Source: an uncultured Oscillospiraceae bacterium
GTDB lineage: Bacteria > Bacillota > Clostridia > Oscillospirales > Ruminococcaceae
NCBI GenBank assembly: GCA_934446455.1
Contig: CAKSEE010000032.1
Span: forward strand, 1 to 31,934
Length of the DNA stretch: 31,934 nt
Reading direction: 5' to 3'
Under the pieces are notes generated by a model that did no database searches, was not told the DNA's origin, and saw only the letters and a list, made by a program, of their open reading frames with translations. Shown here in pieces: positions 16,435 through 23,122 of the stretch. Within the stretch, counting starts at the first letter, position 1; each line of letters starts with the position of its first letter. The position numbers were made by a program, and so were the translations under genes.

Positions 16435-17482
16435 GCCGCGCGGGCTTTATATCCACGTACCGTTCTGCCTTACAAAGTGCCCGTACTGCGACTTCTACTC
16501 CGTTTCCTACTCGCGCAGCGCCGTGCAGGAATACGCGCAGGCGGTCATGCGCAACCTTTCGCGCTACGACGAGCCGTTCGACACGGTGTATTTCGGCGGC
16601 GGCACGCCCGTGCTTGCGGCGGAGCATATCGGCGGGATACTTTCCTGCGCGAACCTTACGCGCGGCGCGGAGATAACGGTTGAAGCGAACCCCTGCCTGT
16701 GCCTGCCGGAAACGCTTGAAACGCTGCGAAAAGGCGGCGTGAACAGGCTTTCGATAGGCGTGCAGTCGCTCGACGGGGGAGAGCTTGCGGCGCTCGGGCG
16801 GCGGCACGGCGCGCAGCAGGCGGAAAACGCGATACTCGCGGCGGCGAAAGCGGGCTTTGAGGACATAAGCGCGGACATAATGCTTGCCGTGCCGCGCCAG
16901 ACCCGCGGGAGCCTTTCGCGCACGATAGCGCGCCTTGCGGAGCTTCCGCTCACGCATGTTTCGGCGTATCTGCTTAAAATAGAGCCTGCGACCCCGTTCG
17001 GCGCAGATCCGCCCGAAACGCCCGGCGAGGACGAAACGGCGGAGCTTTACCTGCGCGCGGTAAGCGAGCTTGAAAAGCGCGGCTTTGCGCAGTATGAGAT
17101 AAGCAACTTTGCAAAAAAGGGCTTTGAGAGTCGTCACAACCTCAAATACTGGCGGCGGGAGGAGTACCTCGGCATAGGCGCGGCGGCACACTCGTTCTAC
17201 GGGGGAAAGCGCTTTGCCGTCCCGCGCGACGTACAAGCGTTCATTGCGGCGCCCGTGCAGCCCGTGGAGTATACCGACAGAGCGCCCGACGAAAAGGAGG
17301 AGCGCATAATGCTTGGGCTGCGGCTTGCAGAGGGCATTCCCGCAGAGTTGTGGAAGCCGCATGAAAAGCGGCTGCGCTTTATTCCGAAAGAGTATTACGG
17401 GATAAAGGGCGGCAGGCTCTCGCTCACGCCGGGGGGCTTTCTGCTGTCGAACGAGATAATCACGCTGCTTATTGAGGATTAG
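16424..17482 (+). CDS. hemW: Radical SAM heme chaperone HemW
   Basis: A 352-residue radical SAM protein. The cluster motif is C15-x3-C19-x2-C22 in [12 protein letters not shown]. The residue two positions after the last Cys is Phe, where HemN coproporphyrinogen dehydrogenases have a fourth Cys, which is diagnostic for the HemW branch (heme-binding chaperone, not the oxidase). [23 protein letters not shown] and later [21 protein letters not shown] are also family signatures. Possible starts are TTG 16421, ATG 16424 and ATG 16427. I take 16424, which overlaps the lepA stop by 11 bases; the exact start is uncertain by one codon. It is followed 19 bp later by the esterase gene in the same unit. 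Confidence 0.93.
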   Translation: MMNKPRGLYIHVPFCLTKCPYCDFYSVSYSRSAVQEYAQAVMRNLSRYDEPFDTVYFGGGTPVLAAEHIGGILSCANLTRGAEITVEANPCLCLPETLETLRKGGVNRLSIGVQSLDGGELAALGRRHGAQQAENAILAAAKAGFEDISADIMLAVPRQTRGSLSRTIARLAELPLTHVSAYLLKIEPATPFGADPPETPGEDETAELYLRAVSELEKRGFAQYEISNFAKKGFESRHNLKYWRREEYLGIGAAAHSFYGGKRFAVPRDVQAFIAAPVQPVEYTDRAPDEKEERIMLGLRLAEGIPAELWKPHEKRLRFIPKEYYGIKGGRLSLTPGGFLLSNEIITLLIED

Positions 17483-17501
17483 TCAGATAGGAGTACACAT
17501 A

Positions 17502-18560
17502 ATGTCTTACACGATTGAAAAGGGAAAGCGCCTTATTGCCGCCGACAGCGGCTGCTTCAGCTACATGGGCAGGATAGATTTCGACGACCCCGCGCACCCC
17601 GTTTTCGCGTGGCCTGCGACCTGCGCGGACGTTGAGTTCACGGGGACGGGCGCAGCCGTGGCGATGCGTAACGTAAGCTTCCATTCGGACACGCACTTTG
17701 CTGTGATAGTAGACGGCGTGATGAAGAAAATAGCGCTCCCAAAAAATGGCGGGGAGGAGCTTTACACCGTCGCGGAGGGTCTGCCCGAGGGGCGGCACAC
17801 GCTGCGCATACTCAAAACAATGGCGGCGTACAACTACCTTGTTTTCGGGGGAATAGTCGTGGACGAGGGCGCGCAGGTATCCGCGCCGAAGCGTGAGTAC
17901 GCGCTCAGGCTCGAGGTCTACGGCGACAGCGTTTCTGCGGGAGAGGTGACGGAGGCGCTTTATTACGAGGGTCAGTGCGACCCGCCCGACCACTGCAATA
18001 CGCTTGACAACGCGGCGTTCAGCTACCCGTATAAGCTTGCGCAGAAGCTTAACGCCGAGCTTCACGACATAGCGCAGGGCGGAATAGCGCTGCTTGACGG
18101 CACCGGGTATTTCTGCTCTGACAACCTTACGGGCATGGAGAGCTGCTACGATAAGATAGAGTACAGCCCCTACGCCGAAACAAAGCCGTGGGACTTCTCG
18201 CGCTACACGCCCGACGTCGTTATAATAGCCCTCGGGCAGAACGACGCCAACCCCGAGCCCGAGCGCATAAAAACGCCCGGGTACCGCGCGTACTGGAAGG
18301 GCGAGTACAGGCGCTTTCTCGGCGGGCTTATGGAGCGCTATCCCGAGGCGCGGTTCGTGCTTGCCCTCACCGTTCTCGGACATGACAGAACGTGGGACGA
18401 GGCGCTTGAGGAGATAACGCGGGAGGTGGCATCGCCGCGCGTTACACACTTTATGTTCAGGCGCACGGGCTGCGGCACCAACGGTCACCCGCGCGCCACC
18501 GAGCAGGAGGAAATGGCGCAGGAGCTGTATGCGTATCTCACGCAGAAGGTGCTTAAGTAA
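17502..18560 (+). CDS. SGNH/GDSL-type carbohydrate esterase, CE2-like
   Basis: A 352-residue putative acetyl esterase acting on acetylated sugars. The N-terminal roughly 130 residues look like the beta-sandwich of CE2 enzymes (VEFTGTGAAVAMRN, VIVDG, LPEGRHTLRILK). The SGNH domain follows, with nucleophile Ser143 in VYGDSVSAGE, an ALGQNDAN block for the Gly/Asn oxyanion positions, and His329 in NGHPRATEQEEMA. No signal peptide is visible, so the enzyme is probably cytoplasmic and would act on imported acetylated oligosaccharides (inference). ATG 17502 has AGGAG at 17489-17493; an in-frame upstream codon at 17472 overlaps hemW and lacks a site. It is the last gene of the lepA-hemW unit, with only a weak hairpin (around 18635-18655) behind it. 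Confidence 0.83.
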   Translation: MSYTIEKGKRLIAADSGCFSYMGRIDFDDPAHPVFAWPATCADVEFTGTGAAVAMRNVSFHSDTHFAVIVDGVMKKIALPKNGGEELYTVAEGLPEGRHTLRILKTMAAYNYLVFGGIVVDEGAQVSAPKREYALRLEVYGDSVSAGEVTEALYYEGQCDPPDHCNTLDNAAFSYPYKLAQKLNAELHDIAQGGIALLDGTGYFCSDNLTGMESCYDKIEYSPYAETKPWDFSRYTPDVVIIALGQNDANPEPERIKTPGYRAYWKGEYRRFLGGLMERYPEARFVLALTVLGHDRTWDEALEEITREVASPRVTHFMFRRTGCGTNGHPRATEQEEMAQELYAYLTQKVLK

Positions 18561-18665
18561 GCCGCGAAAATCGTCAAAATGACAGAGAAGCAACGCAGTC
18601 ATGCAAGAAAATATTGCATAATACACAAAAATAGCGCGGAAACGGGCGTTTTTGCAGGAAAAAAG

Positions 18666-18694
18666 TTGCTAACAATTTAATAATATGCTATAAT
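18666..18694 (+). promoter_or_regulatory. SigA promoter of the TrpXYZ-like ABC transporter operon
   Basis: TTGCTA (18666-18671), a 17-nt spacer and a perfect TATAAT (18689-18694) with extended TGC (18686-18688). The expected start is near 18700-18702, at the base of the leader hairpin. The ATATGCTATAATAAAAT context is the same as in the promoter at 13898-13926. Confidence 0.87.
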
Positions 18695-18698
18695 AAAA

Positions 18699-18748
18699 TA
18701 TGCGTTTATAGTGCTTTTGCCGTTTTACGCGGTAAAGCACGGCGCATA
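18699..18748 (+). promoter_or_regulatory. Structured 5' leader hairpin of the ABC transporter mRNA
   Basis: Three stacked stems: TATGCG (18699-18704) / CGCATA (18743-18748); GTGCTT (18711-18716) / AAGCAC (18735-18740); and, after one bulged T, TGCCG (18718-18722) / CGGTA (18730-18734) with a seven-base loop. The hairpin begins at the predicted transcription start and ends 24 bp before the ribosome site. No terminator T-run follows and no T-box or known riboswitch core is evident. An mRNA-stabilising 5' stem-loop or unknown regulatory element is most likely. Confidence 0.6.
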
Positions 18749-18785
18749 CAGCTCAGAAAAGACAGAACATCAAGGAGAGAACACT

Positions 18786-19814
18786 ATGAAACTGAGAAAG
18801 ATAGCTGCCGCGCTTGTATCTGCGGCAATGGTGGCTGCTCTTGCAGGCTGCTCCACGGGCAAGACCTCCGGTTCAGGCGCTGCAAGCGGCTCTGACGCTT
18901 CAGACGGCGAGGGCAAGGTTTACAAAGTAGGCATATGCCAGCTGGTAGAGCACCCCGCGCTCGACGCTGCAACGCAGGGCTTCAAGGACGCGCTCGTTGA
19001 AAAGCTCGGCGAGGACGGCGTAAAGTTCGACGAGGGCAACGCGCAGAACGAGAACACCAACTGCACCACTATCTGCACGGGCTTTGTGGCTTCCAACGTA
19101 GACCTTATCATGGCGAACGCTACCGCCGCGCTTCAGGCTGCGGCTTCCGCAACGGATACGGCGGGCGGCAAGCAGATTCCCGTTCTCGGCACCTCCGTTA
19201 CCGACTACGGCACTGCGCTCGATATCAAGGACTTCAGCGGCAAGACGGGCTTCAACGTTTCGGGCACGTCCGACCTTGCTCCCATAGACCAGCAGGAGGA
19301 TATGCTTGTAGAGCTCGTTCCCGACGCAAAGATGGTGGGCATTCTCTACTGCTCCGCAGAGGCTAACTCCAAGTACCAGGCGCAGCTTTTCGAGGCTGAG
19401 CTTGAAAAGGACGGCATCGCATACAAGGAGTATTCCGCTGCCGACACCAACGAGATAAGAACGGTTGTAACTACCGCTGTAAGCGAGTGCGACGCAATTT
19501 ATATCCCGACGGATAACACCATGGCTTCCAACACCGAGGTAGTAAGAAACGCCGTTGTTCCCGCGGGCATTCCCGTAATCGCGGGCGAGCAGGGCATCTG
19601 CTCGGGCTGCGGCATTGCAACGCTTTCCATCAGCTACTACGACCTCGGCTACACCACCGGCGAGATGGCGTACGAGATACTGGTAAACGGCGCAGACCCC
19701 GCTGAGATGGACGTAAGATTCGCGCCCAAGGCTGAAAAGCTCTACAACGCGGATATCTGCGCGGAGCTTGGCATAACGATTCCCGAGGGCTACACCGCTA
19801 TAGCTACCGAGTAA
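18786..19814 (+). CDS. ABC transporter substrate-binding lipoprotein, TrpX-like (ABC_sub_bind family)
   Basis: A 342-residue exported binding protein. The N-terminal signal has KLRKIAAALVSAAMVAALAG followed by lipobox Cys22, then a Gly/Ser/Ala linker, so it is anchored to the outer face of the membrane. The mature protein resembles the periplasmic-binding fold of the ABC_sub_bind/TrpX family: KVGICQLVEHPALDAATQGF, then LIMANATAALQAA, KMVGILYCSAEANS and YIPTDNTMASN. Related systems are linked to tryptophan/tyrosine uptake, but the ligand cannot be inferred from this sequence alone. ATG 18786 has AAGGAG at 18772-18777. Its codons avoid ATA more than its neighbours do, suggesting high expression. 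Permease and ATPase genes follow on the same strand. Confidence 0.9.
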   Translation: MKLRKIAAALVSAAMVAALAGCSTGKTSGSGAASGSDASDGEGKVYKVGICQLVEHPALDAATQGFKDALVEKLGEDGVKFDEGNAQNENTNCTTICTGFVASNVDLIMANATAALQAAASATDTAGGKQIPVLGTSVTDYGTALDIKDFSGKTGFNVSGTSDLAPIDQQEDMLVELVPDAKMVGILYCSAEANSKYQAQLFEAELEKDGIAYKEYSAADTNEIRTVVTTAVSECDAIYIPTDNTMASNTEVVRNAVVPAGIPVIAGEQGICSGCGIATLSISYYDLGYTTGEMAYEILVNGADPAEMDVRFAPKAEKLYNADICAELGITIPEGYTAIATE

Positions 19815-19837
19815 TTCTGTTTTCAACGCAACGGGGC

Positions 19838-19894
19838 GCGGGGCGATGGTTCCGCTCCCCGCTTCTGCGGTTTTTCGGGCGCAGGGCGCTTTTT
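19838..19894 (+). promoter_or_regulatory. Possible intra-operon attenuator between binding-protein and permease genes
   Basis: The 115-bp gap holds GCGGGG (19838-19843) / CCCCGC (19857-19862), an alternative short hairpin CCGC-TTCT-GCGG (19859-19870) followed by TTTTT, and GCGC-AGG-GCGC (19879-19889) followed by TTTTT (19890-19894). Partial termination here would raise binding protein over permease/ATPase, as is common in ABC import operons. The stems are short, so this is tentative. Confidence 0.5.
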
Positions 19895-19929
19895 CACGGC
19901 ACATTTACTAACGCGAACGGAGTAATGAA

Positions 19930-20898
19930 ATGAGTTATTTGCAGACATTTATCAACGCTTTCCCGGGCGACATGGCGCAGGGACTTATATGGGGCATACT
20001 TGCCATAGGCGTGTATATTACATATAAGGTGCTGGACGTTGCAGACCTTACCATAGACGGAACGCTTGCAACGGGCGGCGCAGTGCTCGTTGTGCTGGTG
20101 CGCGCGGGCGTGCCGCTTGGCATTGCCCTTGTGGGAGCGTTTGCCGCAGGCTGCCTTGCGGGCTTTGCAACGGGTATGCTGCATACGGCTCTGGGCATTC
20201 CTGCGATACTCGCGGGAATACTCACGCAGATAGCGCTTTACTCCATAAATATGCGCATTCTGGGCGGCGCGAACATGGCGCTGAGCTCACGTAACTATAA
20301 CCTTATGGTGTCCTCGGGCAGCATTCCGCAGTCGCTGGCGGTTATCGTCGTGTTCCTTGCGGTGCTTATTGCGGGGCTGTACTGGTTCTTCGGCACGGAG
20401 TACGGCTTTACGCTGCGCGCTACGGGCTGCAACCCCAACATGGCGCGCGCGCAGGGTATCAGCACAAACAAGTCTAAGGTGATAGGTCTTGTGCTGTCAA
20501 ACGGCATTGTAGGCCTTGCGGGCGGACTGCTCACGCAGTTTGAGGGCAACGCGGACGTAAACAAGGGCCGCGGCGCCATCGTTATAGGTCTTGCTGCGGT
20601 AATTATCGGCGAGGTGCTTGGCGAAATCATTTTCAGAAAGCGCTTTAACTTTGTGCTGAGACTTACGTTTACGGCGCTCGGCGCGGTTATCTACTTTGTC
20701 GTAATAAGAGTGGCGCTCGTTCTGCCTTTTGTGGAGCCGTCGGACACCAAGCTCATTTCGGCTATAATCGTTGCGATATTCCTTGCTGTGCCTTATCTCA
20801 GAAAGCAGGCGCGCACCTCGTTCAGAAAAGCGGGGCGGCAGACGGTGCTTACGGACGAAAGCAGCGCGGCGGAAGAAGCTTTCGCAGAAAAGCAGTAA
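19930..20898 (+). CDS. ABC transporter permease, TrpY-like (branched-chain/BPD_transp_2 type)
   Basis: A 322-residue integral membrane subunit with about eight hydrophobic stretches. Recognisable segments are VADLTIDGTLATGGA, a family hallmark near the N-terminus, and ATGCNPNMARAQGIST, the cytoplasmic coupling loop near residue 160-175. NGIVGLAGGLLTQFEGNADVNKGRG follows. It forms the channel for the substrate delivered by the lipoprotein encoded upstream. The ATG at 19930 has GGAG (19919-19922). The C-terminal tail after about 295 is polar (RKAGRQTVLTDESSAAEEAF) and probably cytoplasmic. The stop lies within the ribosome site of the ATPase gene, so the two are tightly coupled. Confidence 0.9.
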   Translation: MSYLQTFINAFPGDMAQGLIWGILAIGVYITYKVLDVADLTIDGTLATGGAVLVVLVRAGVPLGIALVGAFAAGCLAGFATGMLHTALGIPAILAGILTQIALYSINMRILGGANMALSSRNYNLMVSSGSIPQSLAVIVVFLAVLIAGLYWFFGTEYGFTLRATGCNPNMARAQGISTNKSKVIGLVLSNGIVGLAGGLLTQFEGNADVNKGRGAIVIGLAAVIIGEVLGEIIFRKRFNFVLRLTFTALGAVIYFVVIRVALVLPFVEPSDTKLISAIIVAIFLAVPYLRKQARTSFRKAGRQTVLTDESSAAEEAFAEKQ

Positions 20899-20911
20899 GG
20901 AGGGCGCACAA

Positions 20912-21724
20912 ATGCTTGAACTGACAGACATCAGAAAAACGTTCAACCTCGGTACGATAAACGAGAAGCGCGCGCTCAACGGTGTTTCGCTGCGGCTTGA
21001 GGACGGCGACTTTGTTACGATAATCGGCGGCAACGGCGCGGGAAAATCCACAACGTTAAACGCAGTTGCGGGCGTGTGGCCCGTTGACAGCGGTTCTGTC
21101 GTGATAAACGGGCAGAACATCACAGGGCTTTCCGAACACCGCCGCGCGAAGTTTATCGGGCGCGTGTTTCAGGACCCGATGACTGGTACTGCGGCTTCGA
21201 TGGAGATACAGGAGAACCTTGCGCTTGCGGCGCGGCGCGGACAGGCCCGCGGGCTCCGCTGGGGCATTACCCGCAGGGAGCGCGAGGAGTTCCGCGAGCT
21301 GCTTAAAACGCTGGGGCTGGGGCTTGAGGAGCGCATGACCACCAAGGTGGGGCTGCTTTCCGGCGGACAGCGACAGGCGCTCACGCTGCTTATGGCGACG
21401 CTTAAGAAGCCCGAGGTGCTGCTGCTCGACGAGCACACCGCGGCGCTCGACCCGAAAACGGCGGCAAAGGTGCTTGCGCTTTCGGACAAGATAATCTCCG
21501 AGCACCACCTCACCGCGATGATGGTAACGCACAACATGGCGGACGCCATCAAGCACGGCAACCGCCTTATCATGATGAACGACGGCAGGATAATCTACGA
21601 CGTTAAGGGCGAGGAGAAAAAGAACCTCACGGTGGAGGATCTGCTCACAAAGTTCGAGGAGGTAAGCGGCTCAAAGCTCAACAACGACAGAATGCTGCTT
21701 TCAAAGGAACACAAGTACAAATAA
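20912..21724 (+). CDS. ABC transporter ATP-binding protein, TrpZ-like
   Basis: A 270-residue ATPase that powers import. The nucleotide-binding elements are complete: Walker A GGNGAGKST (39-47), Q-loop VFQDPMTGTA (about 85-94), signature LSGGQ (149-153), Walker B VLLLDEHTAALD (169-180) and the switch His in MMVTHNMADA. Tyr/Asn-type variants are absent, so it should be active. The LDEHTAALDPKTA form and the DPMTGTA Q-loop are typical for the COG1101 group that pairs with ABC_sub_bind proteins. Start at ATG 20912, because AAGGAGGG (20897-20904) is right upstream; the frame stays open back to 20771 inside the permease gene but has no site there. A strong terminator follows. Confidence 0.95.
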   Translation: MLELTDIRKTFNLGTINEKRALNGVSLRLEDGDFVTIIGGNGAGKSTTLNAVAGVWPVDSGSVVINGQNITGLSEHRRAKFIGRVFQDPMTGTAASMEIQENLALAARRGQARGLRWGITRREREEFRELLKTLGLGLEERMTTKVGLLSGGQRQALTLLMATLKKPEVLLLDEHTAALDPKTAAKVLALSDKIISEHHLTAMMVTHNMADAIKHGNRLIMMNDGRIIYDVKGEEKKNLTVEDLLTKFEEVSGSKLNNDRMLLSKEHKYK

Positions 21725-21733
21725 TGCGGAATT

Positions 21734-21766
21734 ATGCGGCTGCCATCTCTGGCAGCCGCATTTTTT
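21734..21766 (+). terminator. Terminator of the ABC transporter operon
   Basis: A perfect 11-bp stem TGCGGCTGCCA (21735-21745) / TGGCAGCCGCA (21750-21760), extended by an A-T pair, has loop TCTC and is followed by six Ts (21761-21766). It lies 9 bp after the ATPase stop. Confidence 0.96.
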
Positions 21767-21805
21767 AACAAAAAAAATCCTACCGTTGAAAAAAGAAGGC
21801 GCTCA

Positions 21806-21974
21806 ATGAAAATGCTGTTTCAGGCGATAAGGAAAAAGGAGAACGACGCGGTGCGCGAGCTTCTGCGAAGAAGCCCGAGCTCGTAAGCTGCACGGCGAAG
21901 CAGCCGCCATTACAAAGCGCGGGTCCTACGGCACGACCGCTGCCGAGCGCCTTTGCAAAAACGCCGCCCCGATA
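21806..21974 (+). pseudogene. Frameshifted ankyrin-repeat-like gene remnant
   Basis: From ATG 21806 the first frame encodes 26 residues (MKMLFQAIRKKENDAVRELLRR plus four more) and stops at 21884-21886. The start of that peptide follows the helix pattern of an ankyrin repeat (AIRxxxxxxVxxLL). If one base were added in the CCC run at 21874-21876, the frame would continue as SPELVSCTAKQPPLQSAG up to TAG 21972-21974, which is what an ankyrin repeat should look like (LLRRSPELV...). So a single-base loss in a C run probably broke a small gene, and the rest is truncated by the hairpin region. The assignment rests on pattern memory of a short peptide and is tentative. A weak AGAAGG (21794-21799) precedes the ATG. 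Confidence 0.45.
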
Positions 21975-22142
21975 GCCGACTGCGTTTTATTCGCAGAAGG
22001 GTCGGGGCGGCTTTGTATATCGGCGGCTCACGCGTCCGCAAGCTGCCGTATCAACCTGCGCGGGATATGTGGCTTAACCTGCGCGGGGTGAGTGCTTTCC
22101 TGCCGCCTGCGCGGCAGGGTTGTGAGTGAGCGCCGAGCGCTC
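21963..22142. repeat. Gene-free stretch with several hairpins and a short direct repeat
   Basis: It contains GCCGCCCCGA (21963-21972) / TCGGGGCGGC (22002-22011) with an inner CTGCG (21980-21984) / CGCAG (21992-21996), followed on the plus strand by CTTTGTAT; AACCTGCGCGGG twice, at 22053-22064 and 22076-22087; CCTGCCGC-CTGC-GCGGCAGG (22099-22118); and GAGCGC-CGA-GCGCTC (22128-22142). None has a long T-run, so they are at best weak terminators for the remnant or for the minus-strand DUF4097 gene. No convincing coding region is seen between 21975 and 22165. Confidence 0.6.
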
Positions 22143-22165
22143 TGTATGTGGGGAAGTGGTGGTCT

Positions 22166-23008
22166 TTACTTCTGTGCGGCGGTAACTGTGCCGCTGGTGA
22201 GGTTTACGGTGAGCTTGTGGATTTTCTCGCCGCCGAACACGCCCGATGTCCCTCTGCCGAGGTTCATGAACTGCCCGCGGGTGTTGCCGATATCGGTCTT
22301 GAGCGACCCGGACATTCCCGAAAAGTTTATGTCAAGCCCTGCGCCCTCGGGGAAGAACGCGCTCACGCTGCCGCTTATGGCGCTTATGCTGAGGTCCGCG
22401 TTCCATTCGTCGTAGCTTACCTCAACGCTGCCGCTGGTGACTGATACGCTGCCCTCGCCGACAGCGCCGTCGTAGCGGGTCTTGCCCGATACGGAGTGCA
22501 GCGAGAACTTCTCCGCCCTGTAATTGCCGACTGTCGCGCTGCCCGAAACGGTGCACACGCTCAGCGACTGCGCGGTGCTGTCCGTGGGGTTATTGAGCGT
22601 TACGCTGCCCGAAGCCGCCTGCACCTTTACGTTGTTGAAGAACGCGCTGATGTTGATTTCGCCCGAAGCCGTGTTAAGGTCGAACTCCTCCGCGGTCACG
22701 TTTTCAATAACCGCGCCGCCCGATGCGGTGTTCACCTTAAGCTTCTTGTAGCAAACGGCGGGCAGGAACACTTTTATGCTGTATTCCTCCGCGGGCTTTG
22801 CGCCGAAAATGCTGAACGAGAGGTTCTCCTTAAGCGTGAGGGTCTTTCCCGAAAGCACCGCGCAGAACTCGGGCGTGTCGCGCGGGTTGTTGTACTCAAC
22901 GTATATCTCGCCCGCTTCGTGCGGCTGAATGAGTATCTTCGCCGCGTAGGAGCTTACCTCGATGCTGTCGATGTCGTTATTGAATCTGTAGGTCTGTACG
23001 TCTGCCAT
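22166..23008 (-). CDS. DUF4097-family beta-solenoid protein without signal sequence
   Basis: A 280-residue protein of the putative-adhesin/DUF4097 type. After an N-terminal part (VSSYAAKILIQPHEAGEIYVEY) it consists of regularly spaced rungs marked by SG: TASGGAV, TASGEIN, AASGSVT, TVSGSAT, SVSGKTR, VTSGSVE, ISGSVSA, GMSGSLK and LTSGTVT, about every 17-22 residues, as expected for a right-handed beta-helix. No signal peptide or membrane helix is visible, so it may stay in the cytoplasm or be associated with its partner. Start ATG at 23008 is supported by AAAGGAG (complement of 23016-23022); the frame stays open upstream to 23089. It is the last gene of the PadR cluster and is separated from the other DUF4097 gene by tandem hairpins. 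Function unknown; relatives act in envelope-stress responses. Confidence 0.85.
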   Translation of the reverse strand: MADVQTYRFNNDIDSIEVSSYAAKILIQPHEAGEIYVEYNNPRDTPEFCAVLSGKTLTLKENLSFSIFGAKPAEEYSIKVFLPAVCYKKLKVNTASGGAVIENVTAEEFDLNTASGEINISAFFNNVKVQAASGSVTLNNPTDSTAQSLSVCTVSGSATVGNYRAEKFSLHSVSGKTRYDGAVGEGSVSVTSGSVEVSYDEWNADLSISAISGSVSAFFPEGAGLDINFSGMSGSLKTDIGNTRGQFMNLGRGTSGVFGGEKIHKLTVNLTSGTVTAAQK

Positions 23009-23057
23009 AATTATTCTCCTTTCAGAATAACCTGAATTTACATTTAAGGGTTTATAA

Positions 23058-23104
23058 GGAAGCCGCAGCTTCCGTTTCAGGGCGGACACATATCCGCCCG
23101 AAAC
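23058..23104 (-). promoter_or_regulatory. Tandem hairpins between the two DUF4097 genes
   Basis: In minus-strand order: a 12-bp stem GTTTCGGGCGGA / TCCGCCC(T)GAAAC with one bulged base (23074-23104, loop of six), then GGAAGC-TGCG-GCTTCC (23058-23073) followed by TTATAAA. This is probably a partial terminator or RNA-processing/stability element in the operon. No good promoter is visible in the 114-bp gap. Confidence 0.55.
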
Positions 23105-23122
23105 TGTAGTGTTAATGCGCGG

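Noticed and set aside
17469..18626. 385-codon minus-strand open frame opposite the esterase
   Set aside because: The plus frame has Ser/His catalytic motifs; the minus frame has none.
18699..18785. T-box or known riboswitch in the importer leader
   Set aside because: The leader is only about 85 nt and has no T-box sequence, specifier domain or antiterminator/terminator pair.
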